A stretch of DNA of 64,000 nucleotides from Diphasiastrum complanatum (Eukaryota; Streptophyta; Lycopodiopsida; Lycopodiales; Lycopodiaceae): positions 15,979,822-16,043,821 of the forward strand of contig CM055113.1 of the NCBI GenBank assembly GCA_029204225.1, given 5' to 3'. A program made the position numbers and the translations under genes. Of the stretch, positions 12,201-23,924 are shown piece by piece; within the stretch, counting starts at the first letter, position 1, and every line of letters starts with the position of its first letter. The notes below the pieces were generated by a model that ran no database searches, was not told the DNA's origin, and was given only the letters and a program-made list of their open reading frames with translations.

Positions 12201-12312
12201 TGGAGAAGGTGCAGTATCATTTAATTAAGATTCGACGCGAAGCCAATAAAAGTACCCAATAACTGCATATTGCAGGTGTTGTGGGACCGTCACCAGTTTT
12301 GGTGGGAGATAT
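9206..12312 (+). pseudogene. Extra ORF (ORF3) of gypsy element 2, unknown protein with coiled coil and conserved C-terminal domain
   Basis: 9206-10852 and on to about 11030 is one frame, interrupted by stops at 9683, 9938, 9962, 10850 and near 11027. Several stops sit where TGG or CAG is likely. A shift leads to 11079-11426, and a second shift leads to 11375-12260, again one frame with stops at 11642, 12043 and 12260. The reconstructed layout is an N-terminal globular part (about 9206-10020), a Ser/Pro/Thr-rich linker (10037-10720), a long coiled coil (10740-11300) and a C-terminal domain with RVDPYYMPMSRR, WDDCLPILAFDPNK and IVRLYFHV. Original length is roughly 1,000 residues. I see no signal peptide or clear membrane segment, so an envelope-like role is not supported. 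The C-terminal motifs recur at 1288-2205. Function unknown. Confidence 0.75.
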
Positions 12313-13055
12313 TGTTGGAGGGTTTGCAGATCCCAAGGCAATCCTAACCCTAGTCAATAAGTGAGAGAGATTTGGCACCCTGCGTGTATAGGTCCAACCC
12401 AATGATCACATAGTTATTTGATTAATTAGAATGTTAGTAAAAGGACTTTAGGTCTTTTTGTGGGACTTTTAATGTCGTAGGGCCTAAATGTCAAGTTAGT
12501 GAATAAAGTTGGATTTCTCTCCAATTTTGATGGTTCTCACACTTTTTTAAATTTGAATAAAAAGAGAGGCAAGACTGGACCAATAGGATTCAGAGGCCAG
12601 GGTCCTCCTCTCTACTATAAAAAGGGACCAACTCGAGTTGCTCTTGATGTTCATTTCCTCATTTCAATAAAGCAGATTGGTTCTCTTTAGAAATGGATTG
12701 ATGAATGTCCTTGCTCTTCCTCTCTTCTCCTCCATTTCTCATGCTTTCTTTGGATTTTGCTAATTGTTGGATCTGATCATTATTGGGATTGCTATTTCTT
12801 ATGCTTTTTGTGAGAGAGAAAGGGAGAGAGAGAAGAGTAAGTTTCTATCATTGTTGTGGATTTAGGGTTAATGGATGTAGTGTTAATGCTTAGTGTTAAT
12901 GGATGTTAGTGTTAGATCCTCCATTCATGTTGAAATCTGAACTATACTATCGCTCTCATGGGAACGAACCTCCGCGTGACAACTAACTTCGTCTCTGTGA
13001 TGCTAGATTGACTAGATCTTGGATTCAGGTTAGGCAAGGAAAGAAACCCACTACA
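12313..13055 (+). mobile_element. 3' LTR of gypsy element 2
   Basis: It is 743 bp long, begins TGTTGGAGGG after a purine-rich tract (GGTGGGAGATA) and ends CCCACTACA. The right 167 bp match the 5' LTR remnant. A TATA-like CTACTATAAAAAGGG lies near 12612-12626, a plausible promoter for the retrotransposon transcript. It holds no coding sequence. Confidence 0.8.
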
Positions 13056-13889
13056 CAAACAAAGAAGAAGTGAATTAGCTTGTACTGAGTTATATTTGCC
13101 CTCCAGCAAGGGCCCTCGCAATGCAGAACGCACTCCGACTGAGGCCTTCCCCACCACATTCTAATTTTTTTCATTATTGATGAACTAGTTAGATGTGCAT
13201 TGCGAGTACAATATGTTGAAAGAATGGTTGTCAAGTAATAGCTAGTCTTCTTGTCAAACTACTACAACGAGGATGAGCCATTATTTATTACATTCATACA
13301 TTACTTGAGCATAATGTATATCGGTAAATTGTCAAGTTAAATTATGTCAAACTCATGAACATTACTTAAGGACATAAGTTTAAAGGAGGGGTCCATATTC
13401 CATCCATGAGGGCTTCATAATTTCAAAATTCCATCAGTGTGGGCTCCATATTTTCAAGATTTTTATCTATGAGGGATGCTTATTTTTAGAGTTGGAAATT
13501 ACATCCAATCAATTTGTAGGAAAAATTTAGGTCTTGTGTTAAAATAAATTTTTCTCAAATTATGTGACATTCCATTCATGTTAAAGCCAACAATTCTTAC
13601 ATCTGTTCTAAATGTAAATAAGTAGAATAAGATGTGATTTACCACTTATTTGCTTGATATATTCCTCTTTGGGATGCAACTTGTCACTTGTTATAAGGCA
13701 ACTAATACCCATTTTATAATTATTTGGATGTAGAAATTTCTAGGGCATCATTAACAAGTAAAAATTAAAAAATTCACGTCATAAAATTTTGAAGTATCTC
13801 ACTATCTCACTGTAATTGTCATTTGGGCTCATAGTGGACAGGTGGCAATTTTTTACTAGATCAGATAAGAGAAGTTTAAAACCATACTC
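13056..13889. other. AT-rich intergenic DNA, no gene seen
   Basis: This is anonymous AT-rich sequence right of the element-2 LTR. I found no retroelement domain, RNA gene or host-gene frame in it. Confidence 0.5.
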
Positions 13890-14018
13890 GTTTGGGCCTT
13901 TCAATTGAAAGGCCCAAACTTCAATTACGACAAGTAGCAGACTTGAGCAGGCCTGCTACCATGTAGCATGCAGCCTTCAATGCTACAGCCGGTAGCGGGC
14001 CTGCTCACACCCGCTACC
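13890..14018. repeat. Cluster of perfect palindromes and hairpins
   Basis: 13890-13919 is a perfect 30-nt palindrome (half-arm GTTTGGGCCTTTCAA). 13946-13957 is a perfect 12-nt palindrome, AGCAGGCCTGCT. 13991-13999 and 14010-14018 form a perfect 9-bp stem (GGTAGCGGG and CCCGCTACC) around a 10-nt loop. The word GTAGC recurs in both orientations between them. The sequence is GC-rich against AT-rich flanks. It could be a relic of a small foldback element. Confidence 0.8.
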
Positions 14019-14058
14019 TAGTCCCTCTCGGATGCGCACTCCTACATTCAGGATATAG

Positions 14059-16019
<1,961 letters not shown>

Positions 16020-16032
16020 TGGTATCAGAGCA
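16020..16032 (+). promoter_or_regulatory. Primer-binding site, complementary to initiator tRNA-Met
   Basis: TGGTATCAGAGCA is the standard plant LTR-retrotransposon PBS for tRNA-iMet. A gypsy-type gag-protease relic follows downstream on the same strand, as expected, although a copia scrap interrupts the interval. Confidence 0.75.
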
Positions 16033-16289
16033 ACTTCCAAAGTGGTGATGATAAGTTCTAAACCTCATTTCTTTGTTGCATAAAAAACTGCCATCAAATT
16101 GTTATGATAGTGTTATTGAAATAGCACCAATTTTTTGCTTCTAAGAATTTGTGTGCTTTTTAATAGGAGTTGGTTTTTCTATTTTTGAATGGCTTTTTAA
16201 GATTAAAATAGAGTGGCCAGCAAGTACACATCTTGTTTTTGATAGGTAGAAGTGTTTGCAAGTTAAAATGTAAGTTGAATTTAGTAGTG

Positions 16290-16622
16290 TTGCAAGCCCA
16301 CTACAGCTTACATCCAGAACAGATGTTCACAGTCAAGGCCCTCTTAGGCAAAACACCCCATAAGGTGTGGACAGGCTCTAAACCTTCTGTGAAAGTCCTA
16401 CGAGTGTTTGGATGCATCGCTTACACGCAAATTCCAAAAAACACGAGGAAGAAATTCAATTTCCAAGGTCTTAAGACCATCCTGATTGGATATACTTTAT
16501 CTGATAACACATACAAGCTGTATGATCCTGATACCCAACAAATCTTGTACAACCGGAATACAGTCTTTATCAAGGATCAGTTCATCGACATCAAAGGCAA
16601 AGATATTGTTCCGGCCGTCTGA
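16290..16622 (+). pseudogene. Copia integrase C-terminal fragment
   Basis: The open frame contains KTPHKVWTGSKPSVKVLRVF and then GCIAYTQIPKNTRKKF, ILIGYTLSDNTYKLYDPDTQ and NTVFIKDQFIDIKGK. This is the region after the integrase catalytic core of copia polyproteins. It matches the minus-strand copia B at 38941-38640 nearly word for word, so it is a scrap of the same family. It is cut at both ends and lies inside a gypsy leader. Confidence 0.85.
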
Positions 16623-16727
16623 GTTCAAGGAGAAAACTGTGAGCTTAATTTCCAACAAAACAACCATTAACATGGGAGGGGTTTTGCCTAGTATTCAAGG
16701 AATACTTTTTTTCCTTGTTAGATGATT

Positions 16728-17797
16728 ATGAACATTTTCAAAAACTTTTGGGATTGACTATGAAGAAAGGCCTTGATCAATTTATTCAAGAGTTCCATGA
16801 GTATCTTAATCCTCTTTATAGTCAAATACTTCCAAAGATACAGATGCTCATGTTCATTGATGGCTTACCTAAAGGATAAGGAAGTTACCAATTAGGCATC
16901 TTTCAATCCTAATTCTAAGAAACCCAAACACCACTCTAATAACTATCAAGGTGGCAAGAAGGACCTAGCGGAAGCTCGAAAGAAGAATCTTTGCTTCAAG
17001 TGCAATGGAAAGGGTCAACTTGCACATGATTGTGTCAAAAACAAAGCCTCAACCTCAAGTATCATATCTCAAAGTAATGAAACTGATATTTGTTTTCTTA
17101 GTCCAATGCTTTATGGACCTAATGACTTAATTTGCATTAAGGGTAAAATTGGAGAACATGTTGTTAATGTACTTTTTGACACAAGATCCACTCATAATTT
17201 TATAAATGAAAATTTGGTGCAGATGCTAAACCTTTCCATAAAAAAATGTGAGAATAAGTAATGTGTGATAGTGGCATCTGGATGTCATTCCGAACTCATG
17301 GATTATGTGGTTCCTAATGTACCATTGCACATACAAGATTATGTTGAAAAACTAGAATTCCATGCTGTTAGGTTGGCAAATGTGGATGTTATTCTTGGGG
17401 AACAATGGCATTTTGATAAGAATAAATCTTTGAAAATTGATTTTGTTGAAAAATCTTTAACTTTATTCTTTAATAAAAATTAGTGTTAGTTTAAGTGTTG
17501 ATGCTACTGGTATTAAACCTTACTCTAAGCTTGAACTTAATTATCTGATGAAGAACACAAAGTATAAAGTTTATTTATGTTTTCACAAAAATCTAATTTG
17601 TTGCAATGATGAGATTCTTAAACTTAATGCTATGAACACACCTAAAGCTTGTTTTTTCTTTCTCTTAGACCCTTGTTTCTTGCCCTTCCATTCATCTGCC
17701 TGCTGTCGTTGGAAGCAAAGTATCCTTGATGTTGGCATTCAATTTGTGTGCTCCATTAGTTAGATTTACAAGTACTTATGTTGCTCTATATAGGACA
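16728..17797 (+). pseudogene. Gypsy gag-protease relic
   Basis: Around 16728-16870 a Gag-like stretch can be read (LDQFIQEFHEYLNPLYSQ). Near 16987-17030 a zinc knuckle reads CFKCNGKGQLAHDC, a CCHC box whose His is Gln. Near 17157-17220 the aspartic protease site reads LFDTRSTHNFI, with Arg where Gly is normal. An open stretch at 17265-17483 continues the protease domain (DVILGEQWHFD). Several stops and frame changes separate these parts. No RT follows, because the LTR of the next element starts at 17798. Inactive. Confidence 0.75.
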
Positions 17798-18937
17798 TGT
17801 TGGCTGATTCTGACGAATCCCCAAGATACTCGGACAGAGCAACTCAAGAGCACTTCTCACCTTAGACCGAGGAGGTCTCTGAGAAGACGAGACGAATGAA
17901 GACTGAGAGCCGAGAAATGCAAGTTAGTAATAACAAGCCATAACTGTGTAAGCCTCATGGTGAATCCCGAAAGATGGAATGACCATGTAGGAACTAGTAT
18001 TTCTAGGCAAATGCAATAAATGCAAGTAGACCCCTCTTAAAGAAAGTAGAGTGAGCCACCTTTTGATGGTGGCCTCTAGTTGAGAGCAATATTCCACCTA
18101 TAATTTGTGAAATGTGGAAATTCCACTAGGATGCCACCTAAGGAGCTCTCTTGCTCATTTAAGAGACTCCCTCTTTGTGAAGAAGAGCTTTTTGCATTGT
18201 ATCTACTCCATGCTTAATAAGAAGATTTCCCATGAGTTTGATGCTACACTAAGCTCCTTGATCATGATGGTTTTCTTGAGTGATGCCCCTATGATCATGC
18301 CCTTCCATTGATATTGTGTGTGGTTGTGGATTTAGAGTGGATTAGTTTTCTTGCTTTCCTAGTTGTGGATTAGATTTCATGTTTTCTTGTGGATTAATGT
18401 AGGTTACAAGCATCCAAGAAATTTGTAGCCAATAATGTGGTATAGATCTTGCAAATTCATTTACGTTTCGGTTTCTTGAGTTTCTTGGAAAATTCAAGAA
18501 CCAAGAAGATGGAGCTTCTTGATTCTTGAATACTTGTAGGAATTAATTTTCTGTTTTTTATGAGAAATGTGGCATGCTAGGCTAGTTGTCAGATTTTGCA
18601 AGTAGTTTAGTTTCCATTTTTCAATGATTCGTTCTAGCATTCTATTTTTAAGTGCCATAATAATGCCCAACTGTGTAGCTGTTTTTGGGCATTCTTGTTG
18701 TGCTTGCATGGTAGAATGATTGCAAGTGATTTCAAGAGTTCAAGAGTGTTTGAAATCTGAGTATCCATGACAGGTTGAAGCATACCACAACCTCGAGAAT
18801 CTGCTGCCTGATCTGGGCATTGAACAAATAGAAATGATCAAGAACATGCCCAACTAACAACCAGAATGGAGGTAGCATAAGCTGTAACAAGAAACAAACA
18901 AGCAGAACTAGTAGACAGACAGAGGAACCTATCAACA
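17798..18937 (+). mobile_element. 5' LTR of the gag-only element
   Basis: It is 1,140 bp long and starts TGTTGGCTGATTCTGACG. It matches 23925-25090 along its whole length with few differences. It is shorter mainly because the 3' copy has a small duplication near 24030 and a different patch near 24805-24830. It ends ATCAACA, followed directly by the PBS. Confidence 0.9.
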
Positions 18938-18939
18938 TT

Positions 18940-18953
18940 TGGCACCAGTTGCC
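18940..18953 (+). promoter_or_regulatory. PBS-like site of the gag-only element
   Basis: TGGCACCAGTTGCC lies 2 bp after the LTR end. It resembles the tRNA-Asp complement TGGCGCCGTTGCC, with one CG read as CA and one extra base. The position is right for a primer site; the tRNA identity is uncertain. Confidence 0.55.
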
Positions 18954-19149
18954 GCTTGAACACATGCACATCTCTACTCCATCCCTGTTCCAACGTTCTT
19001 GCGTGATCTGCTCCATAAACAACATAATCCATATCTGGATCTGCCATCATCTGCAGTTTGACACTTACATTCTGCCACGTTCTTGAATAGCATCATTATA
19101 GGGCTGTTCTTGGACAATATCATCCTAACTCTATGATTGTGTGTTAACT

Positions 19150-20075
19150 ATTGTGTTACATCCCAACCGGAGCCCCTGTGTTACATCTCAACCGAAGGCC
19201 TCACCTCACTCTCAACCGGAGGCCCAGCTGAAATCTCAACCGAAGGCACAACTTCCATCCCAACTGAAGGCCTCACCTCACTCTCAACCGGAGACCTCAG
19301 TAAAATCTCAACCGGAGACCTCAATAAATTCTCAACCAGAGGCCCATCTTAAATCTCAACCAAAGCATTTTTCTGGAATCTCGAGCAAAGCTTTCTGGAA
19401 TCTTGACTGAAGCATTTTTTTGGAATCTCGACCGAAGCATTTTTCTGGAATCTCGACCGAAGCGCTTCTTTGGAATCTTGACCGGAGCGCTCGCTGGAAT
19501 CTCAACCGAAGTGCTCGCTGAGATCTCGACCAGAACCGAAGTGCCCATTCAGATTTCGATCGGAGCCGAAGTGCCCGTTCAGATCTCGACCGGAGCTGAA
19601 ATGCACGTTGAAATTGTGATCGGAACTAAAGTACTCGCTGAGATCTCAACCGGAGCCGAAGTCTCCACTCAGATCTCGATCGGAGTCTAAGTGCTCGTTC
19701 AGATATCAACCGGAGCTGAAGTGCACGCTGAAATCTCGACCGAAGCCAAAGTGCATGCTGAAATCTTGACCGGAGCCAAAGTGCTCATTGAGATATCGAC
19801 CGGAGCCGAAGTGCCCGCTCAGATCTCGACCGGAATAGAAGTGCATGTTCAGATCTAGACCGGAGCCAAAGTGCACGCTGAAATCTCGACCAAAGACAAA
19901 GAGCCTGTTCAGATCTTGACCAAAATCGAAGTGCACGCTACAATCTCGACCGAAGCTGAAGTGATCTCGACTGGAGCCGAAGTGCCCGCTCAAATCTCGA
20001 CTGAACTCGAAGGCAGCGATCAAATCTCGACCGAAGAAATTCGATCAGATCTCAACCGAAGCAATTAGGTCAAAG
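19150..20075 (+). repeat. Minisatellite leader between PBS and gag
   Basis: A long tandem array is built on a core ATCTCGACCGGAGC-like word. The left part (19160-19350) repeats every 24 bp, read as eight-residue units such as EGLTSLST, GGPAEIST and GDLSKIST. The right part (about 19500-20060) repeats every 30 bp, read as ten-residue units such as GAEVPVQIST, GAEVHAEIST and GAKVLIEIST. Units vary by substitution but keep the phase of three. The plus-strand frame is mostly open, with stops inside a few units. It may have been a repetitive N-terminal protein extension or only an expanded leader. Confidence 0.85.
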
Positions 20076-20338
20076 CTCGACCAGAGCAATTAACACCCAT
20101 CTCAACCGGACCATAACTTTTGATCAACACCTCTGATTGCCATTTCGACCGAACCACCATCTTCCCAATATCTTTGAGACTAAAAATAAAAAAAGGCATG
20201 AACACCAAATTTTTTTCAAAAAACAACACCCATACCAATAGAAAGCTCTTTTCATACTGAGTTTTTTCTTGACTTTCTAAAAAAACATTAAAAACCCTAA
20301 AAAACCATCAATACTAGAAACTCATACCCCAGTACCCA

Positions 20339-21668
20339 ATGGCCGACAATACAAATCCTGACATCCTAGAAGATTATCCATACGAAATCAGGTCCCCTGT
20401 AGCTGAACAAATCAGACGTCATAGGTTCTACCGAATGCGGGCCCAAAAACACGAGCCATCCACAAACCCATTCGAGGGACAAGAACCTGATAGAGCTGAG
20501 TCTTCATGAGCACGAGCCTATTCTTATGGTGCTGACCCCTCCCAGGCCAGAACCAGCCTTAATGATGCTTCTGCTACACACGGTGCTCATTTTGAAAGAC
20601 GTACACCCAAGCTAGATCTACCAAAGTTTGACGGTAGTTCGGACCCTCAAAGATTTTTGCAAATATTTGAGAATGCATGTGATGTGTATGGCGAAACATC
20701 TCCCGATGTTATGGTCCAACTATTTTCAATGACCATGATCGCTAAAGCACGTGGTTGGTTTTTCAACCTTGATCGTGAAGATAAGACAGATTGGTCAATC
20801 ATGGAAGAGTCCTTTATCAAGCGTTTTAATCTCTTTCACTTGATCGAGAGTCCTTTTGTCAAATTGAGTAACATCAAGATGGCAAAGGATGAACGTGTAC
20901 GAGACTATATCAACATTTCAAACGCCTCAAAAGTCAAGTACAGGAACAACTCTCCAAACAGATGCTCATCATTTGGTTTTTAGTCGGCCTTCCAAGATGG
21001 ATTAGACGTGAGCTTAAATGCAATAATGAATATATGAGCCTCAAATTAGCTGTGTCTGATGCCATCAAGGAAGAAGACAAAGGATTAGATGTTGACGAGC
21101 ACCACGTGCTCCTGTCCATAAGTCAAAGCCGATCGAGGACACCCGAGATTAGCTTTGGAAATCACAGCTGGAGTTGCTTAATAAGCAACACCAACTTCAA
21201 ATGGAGAAACTCACCAATGAGTTTCAAACTACCCTGAAGTCTATCCAAAGTAGTATGCCTGGTCAGTCAAACCCTGCACAGGTACCTTATAGACGAAAAA
21301 CAATATGGTGCCCACACTACCGGGCTACACATCTTGTTGATGCTTGTCCTTCATATCGACCTATTCAATCACATATAGTTCAACAATATGAAAAACACCC
21401 ATCACAATCTGGAAATGCCTTGCCTTATCATGAATATCCACTAGCAAGTCCAAGATCACTAGCCATACAAGATGGCTACGCCGTTATACAAGGGCCACTG
21501 CACACCAGATGTTTCATCTATGGTGAAACCGGCCACTTCATGGTTGATTGTCCAGTTAAGACCCATGTTGAGTGTCCCTACTGTATCCGAAAACACAGTT
21601 TCAAAGACTGCCCAAAGCAACCAACTAAGATCCACCCTGCCCGTCACGTTAGTTATGAATCACAATAG
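20339..21668 (+). pseudogene. Gag of the TR-GAG-like element
   Basis: The ATG at 20339 follows the minisatellite. A single TGA at 20507 (probably from CGA) is the only stop up to 20983. The retrotransposon Gag core is clear: KLDLPKFDGSSDPQRFLQIF, then ARGWFFNLDRE and SIMEESFIKRFN. One frameshift near 20930 leads to LVGLPRWIRRELK, and another leads to the C-terminal frame 21174-21668. That frame has a coiled-coil stretch (LQMEKLTNEF) and three zinc-knuckle-like boxes, CPHYRATHLVDAC, CFIYGETGHFMVDC and CPYCIRKHSFKDC. The first two have Tyr in place of the second Cys. The protein would have been about 440 residues. Inactive as it stands. Confidence 0.85.
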
Positions 21669-22611
21669 GATCTTCACGATAACAACATGAGCACCATAGC
21701 AACCAATAGTTAAACTTGTTTCTCAATCGAGAAGTTTCTTGTAAACTTCTACATCACCATCCAATACACCAGCTCCATAATGCAAAAAGACACAAATATG
21801 AAATGAGCCCTTGTCGAAAGAAAGTGAAACCAATATTCCGTCATCTGCTACAATGTCCAACCAAGAGAAAAATTGACAGTTTTTCTCCCCTTCTACAACC
21901 TCAAATCTATTTGTCTTTTCACATGCTGATAAGATTTCCAATGTGCCAATCCACAATAAATCTAGGATTCGGAAATCCATATAGAGATTTGGTTTTGAAT
22001 CTCTTATTCAGAGAGGTTCTTAAGACATAGTACCTCAATAATACCTGCATCTCAAGCTATATCTTACAACATCTGCTATCAATGATGGTAGATTTTAGTG
22101 TCACCCACCCTGCCTTGTTTTGACAAGGGCATGTCAGAGTAAGTCACATTACTCCACAAAACAACTGAGATGTTGCAACTATCAAGGTACATTATCAATG
22201 TTGATTAATGCAAGTTTTGTTCGACAAGTGCTATACAGTTCTCACTCTCTGTAACATTTCTTTATTCCCTTGTTTCTCTTCACCTATTTTGTGTGATTGA
22301 TTTTTGCATGAGAAATAGCTACTACATGAGAGTCTTCTGTAGAGCATCTCAGAACACATTTTCATTCATCTATCCATCTTCAGATTCCCTTGTATAGTAG
22401 TTAAGAATTTTTGAGAAATATGAGAACTACATGTCAAGTTAGAGTTGATTCTTGCATCTCATTGCCATATTAGTTTTTGAGCCACCTATAGCAAGATCAA
22501 AACAAATTTAGTTAAAATTTGTTCAATCTTTAGTCCAGTTGCATGTTCAACGAGTTTCAACTACGTGTTCCACACGCCGATCCAATCTGAGCATTAAGGG
22601 GGGGGGAGAGA
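21669..22611 (+). other. Gag-only element, region after gag, no domain seen
   Basis: Short open frames (for example 21716-22030) have no recognisable motif. A G-run with GAGAGAG (about 22593-22612) looks like an internal polypurine tract. No protease, RT or integrase signature was found on either strand. Confidence 0.5.
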
Positions 22612-23910
22612 GTGGATCTGCTTGGATCCACTGGAGCAGTTACGCTGCCAACAACAACATCAGCAAGATCGACAACCAAGGTCACAAGTCAAATATTAAA
22701 AGACAAGGCTAAAGAAGACAGATGGGTAATCCAAAAAGACTCAATCAAAAGAAGTACCCTAGTGACGACGAAGATCCTTCAGAAAGGGAAACACAAGCAT
22801 TGGAAAATCAGTCTCTTTCTTCAACCGGCCTCTTGCCATAATTTGAATTCTATGCCCATTATCATGTCTATCGTCCACACCATCTACTGTTGTCACCACC
22901 ACCCTTCCTTCCATCTGTTTGTTTATCATCAGTTTACTGTTCTTCTGAGAAATTCCCAATTTTTGATAGTCTTACCGAAGCAGCTGATAGATCATTGCAA
23001 GTGTCTTGCGGAGACCAAATACCACCTATATTGGTTGTTCAGCCGAAAAAGACCTACAAAAGCAGGCAAAGCAGCCAGAACAAATAAAGAGAAAGATCTA
23101 GGAAGATGAGGAGGAAAGGACAAAACTTAAGCAATAGATGAGTCAGATCAACCTTGATCAAAAGAAACTCTCTGGAGCAATGATAGTTGAATCCCCTCGT
23201 ATGAAGACCAAAGAGATCCAAAAGTAATGGGTCAAAAAAAAGAGCTGCAGAAAAAGAAAGATGAAGACAACCGTGAACCTGCAAATAAAGCAAACTCCTC
23301 ACCCAGCAAGTGGTGGTCAAAGCTCGACATTGCAAGGGTCCAAGGCTGCAACTGTAGAACTATCAGTTCCTTCATCCTACCACCAAGCCTTCATCATGTT
23401 TCCTTACCGTTACCAAACCATCCATCCAAAACTGTTCCTACCACCAATTTTTGATGAATCTATCCCCTTGAGACTGATAATTAAAGTTTGTGCAACCTGT
23501 AGATCAAAGGTTTTCCTTGAGACTAGAACTTCAACTGAGAGAAGAACCACGAAAACACCCAGAGGCAAATGGAGGATACAGACCTCCCAGAAGAAACCAA
23601 AGATGAAACCGTCAATGGCATATACAAGTGACAAAACAAAGAGACACGTGGAAAGCACTCGAGCATACAAGTTGTGAAGTTGCTGAGAGCTCTCCAATTT
23701 TGAGAATGTCAACCAATTGCAGCAATTAGACATTCTGGCTAAACTGCGACAATTTGTGAAAACAGTTTTTGTGATAAAGCTGGCGACAATAAACATTTGG
23801 TTTTATGTAAGCGAACGAGGATCTACGCTTTTCCAAGTGACGATCAAAGATGCCAATGCAAAGCGGAGCGACATCGTCCAATATGAGTTGCAGTGGGTCC
23901 TACAACACAT
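22612..23910 (+). pseudogene. Unrecognised 3' ORF remnants in the gag-only element
   Basis: Several plus-strand open stretches (22612-23109, 23261-23677, 23717-23992) are separated by stops and shifts. One frame reads DDEDPSERETQALENQ near 22760 and charged Lys/Gln-rich text near 23100-23260 (MIVESPRMKTKEIQK). The last runs into the LTR with LAKLRQFVKTVFVIKL. None resembles pol. It may be a decayed second protein or plain non-coding DNA. Confidence 0.35.
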
Positions 23911-23924
23911 TAGGGGTGAGATGA
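23911..23924 (+). promoter_or_regulatory. Polypurine tract
   Basis: TAGGGGTGAGATGA sits immediately before the TG of the 3' LTR, the position and purine content expected for the plus-strand primer. Confidence 0.7.

Larger units (their letters stand above)
5102..13055 (+). mobile_element. Ty3/gypsy element 2 with an extra ORF after pol
   Basis: The last 167 bp of the 5' LTR (5102-5268) match the last 167 bp of the 3' LTR (12889-13055) with only scattered differences. A PBS follows at 5273, pol runs to about 8580, and a long extra ORF fills 9206-12310. The 3' LTR starts TGTTGG at 12313 and ends CACTACA at 13055. Most of gag and the protease are deleted. No chromodomain is visible after the integrase. 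A tRNA-Asp primer and a missing chromodomain suit the Athila/Tat side of plant gypsy elements; that lineage call is inference. The 5' LTR is truncated at the junction with copia A, so no target-site duplication can be checked. Confidence 0.85.

Noticed and set aside
9206-12312. ORF3 as an envelope gene
   Set aside because: No signal peptide, no fusion-like or transmembrane segment and no Cys pattern is visible. The position after pol alone is not enough.
19141-19410. Ser/Gln/Pro repeat protein in the second frame of the minisatellite
   Set aside because: A shadow frame of the same 24-30 bp repeat. Only one frame keeps the better IST-type units, and even that has stops.
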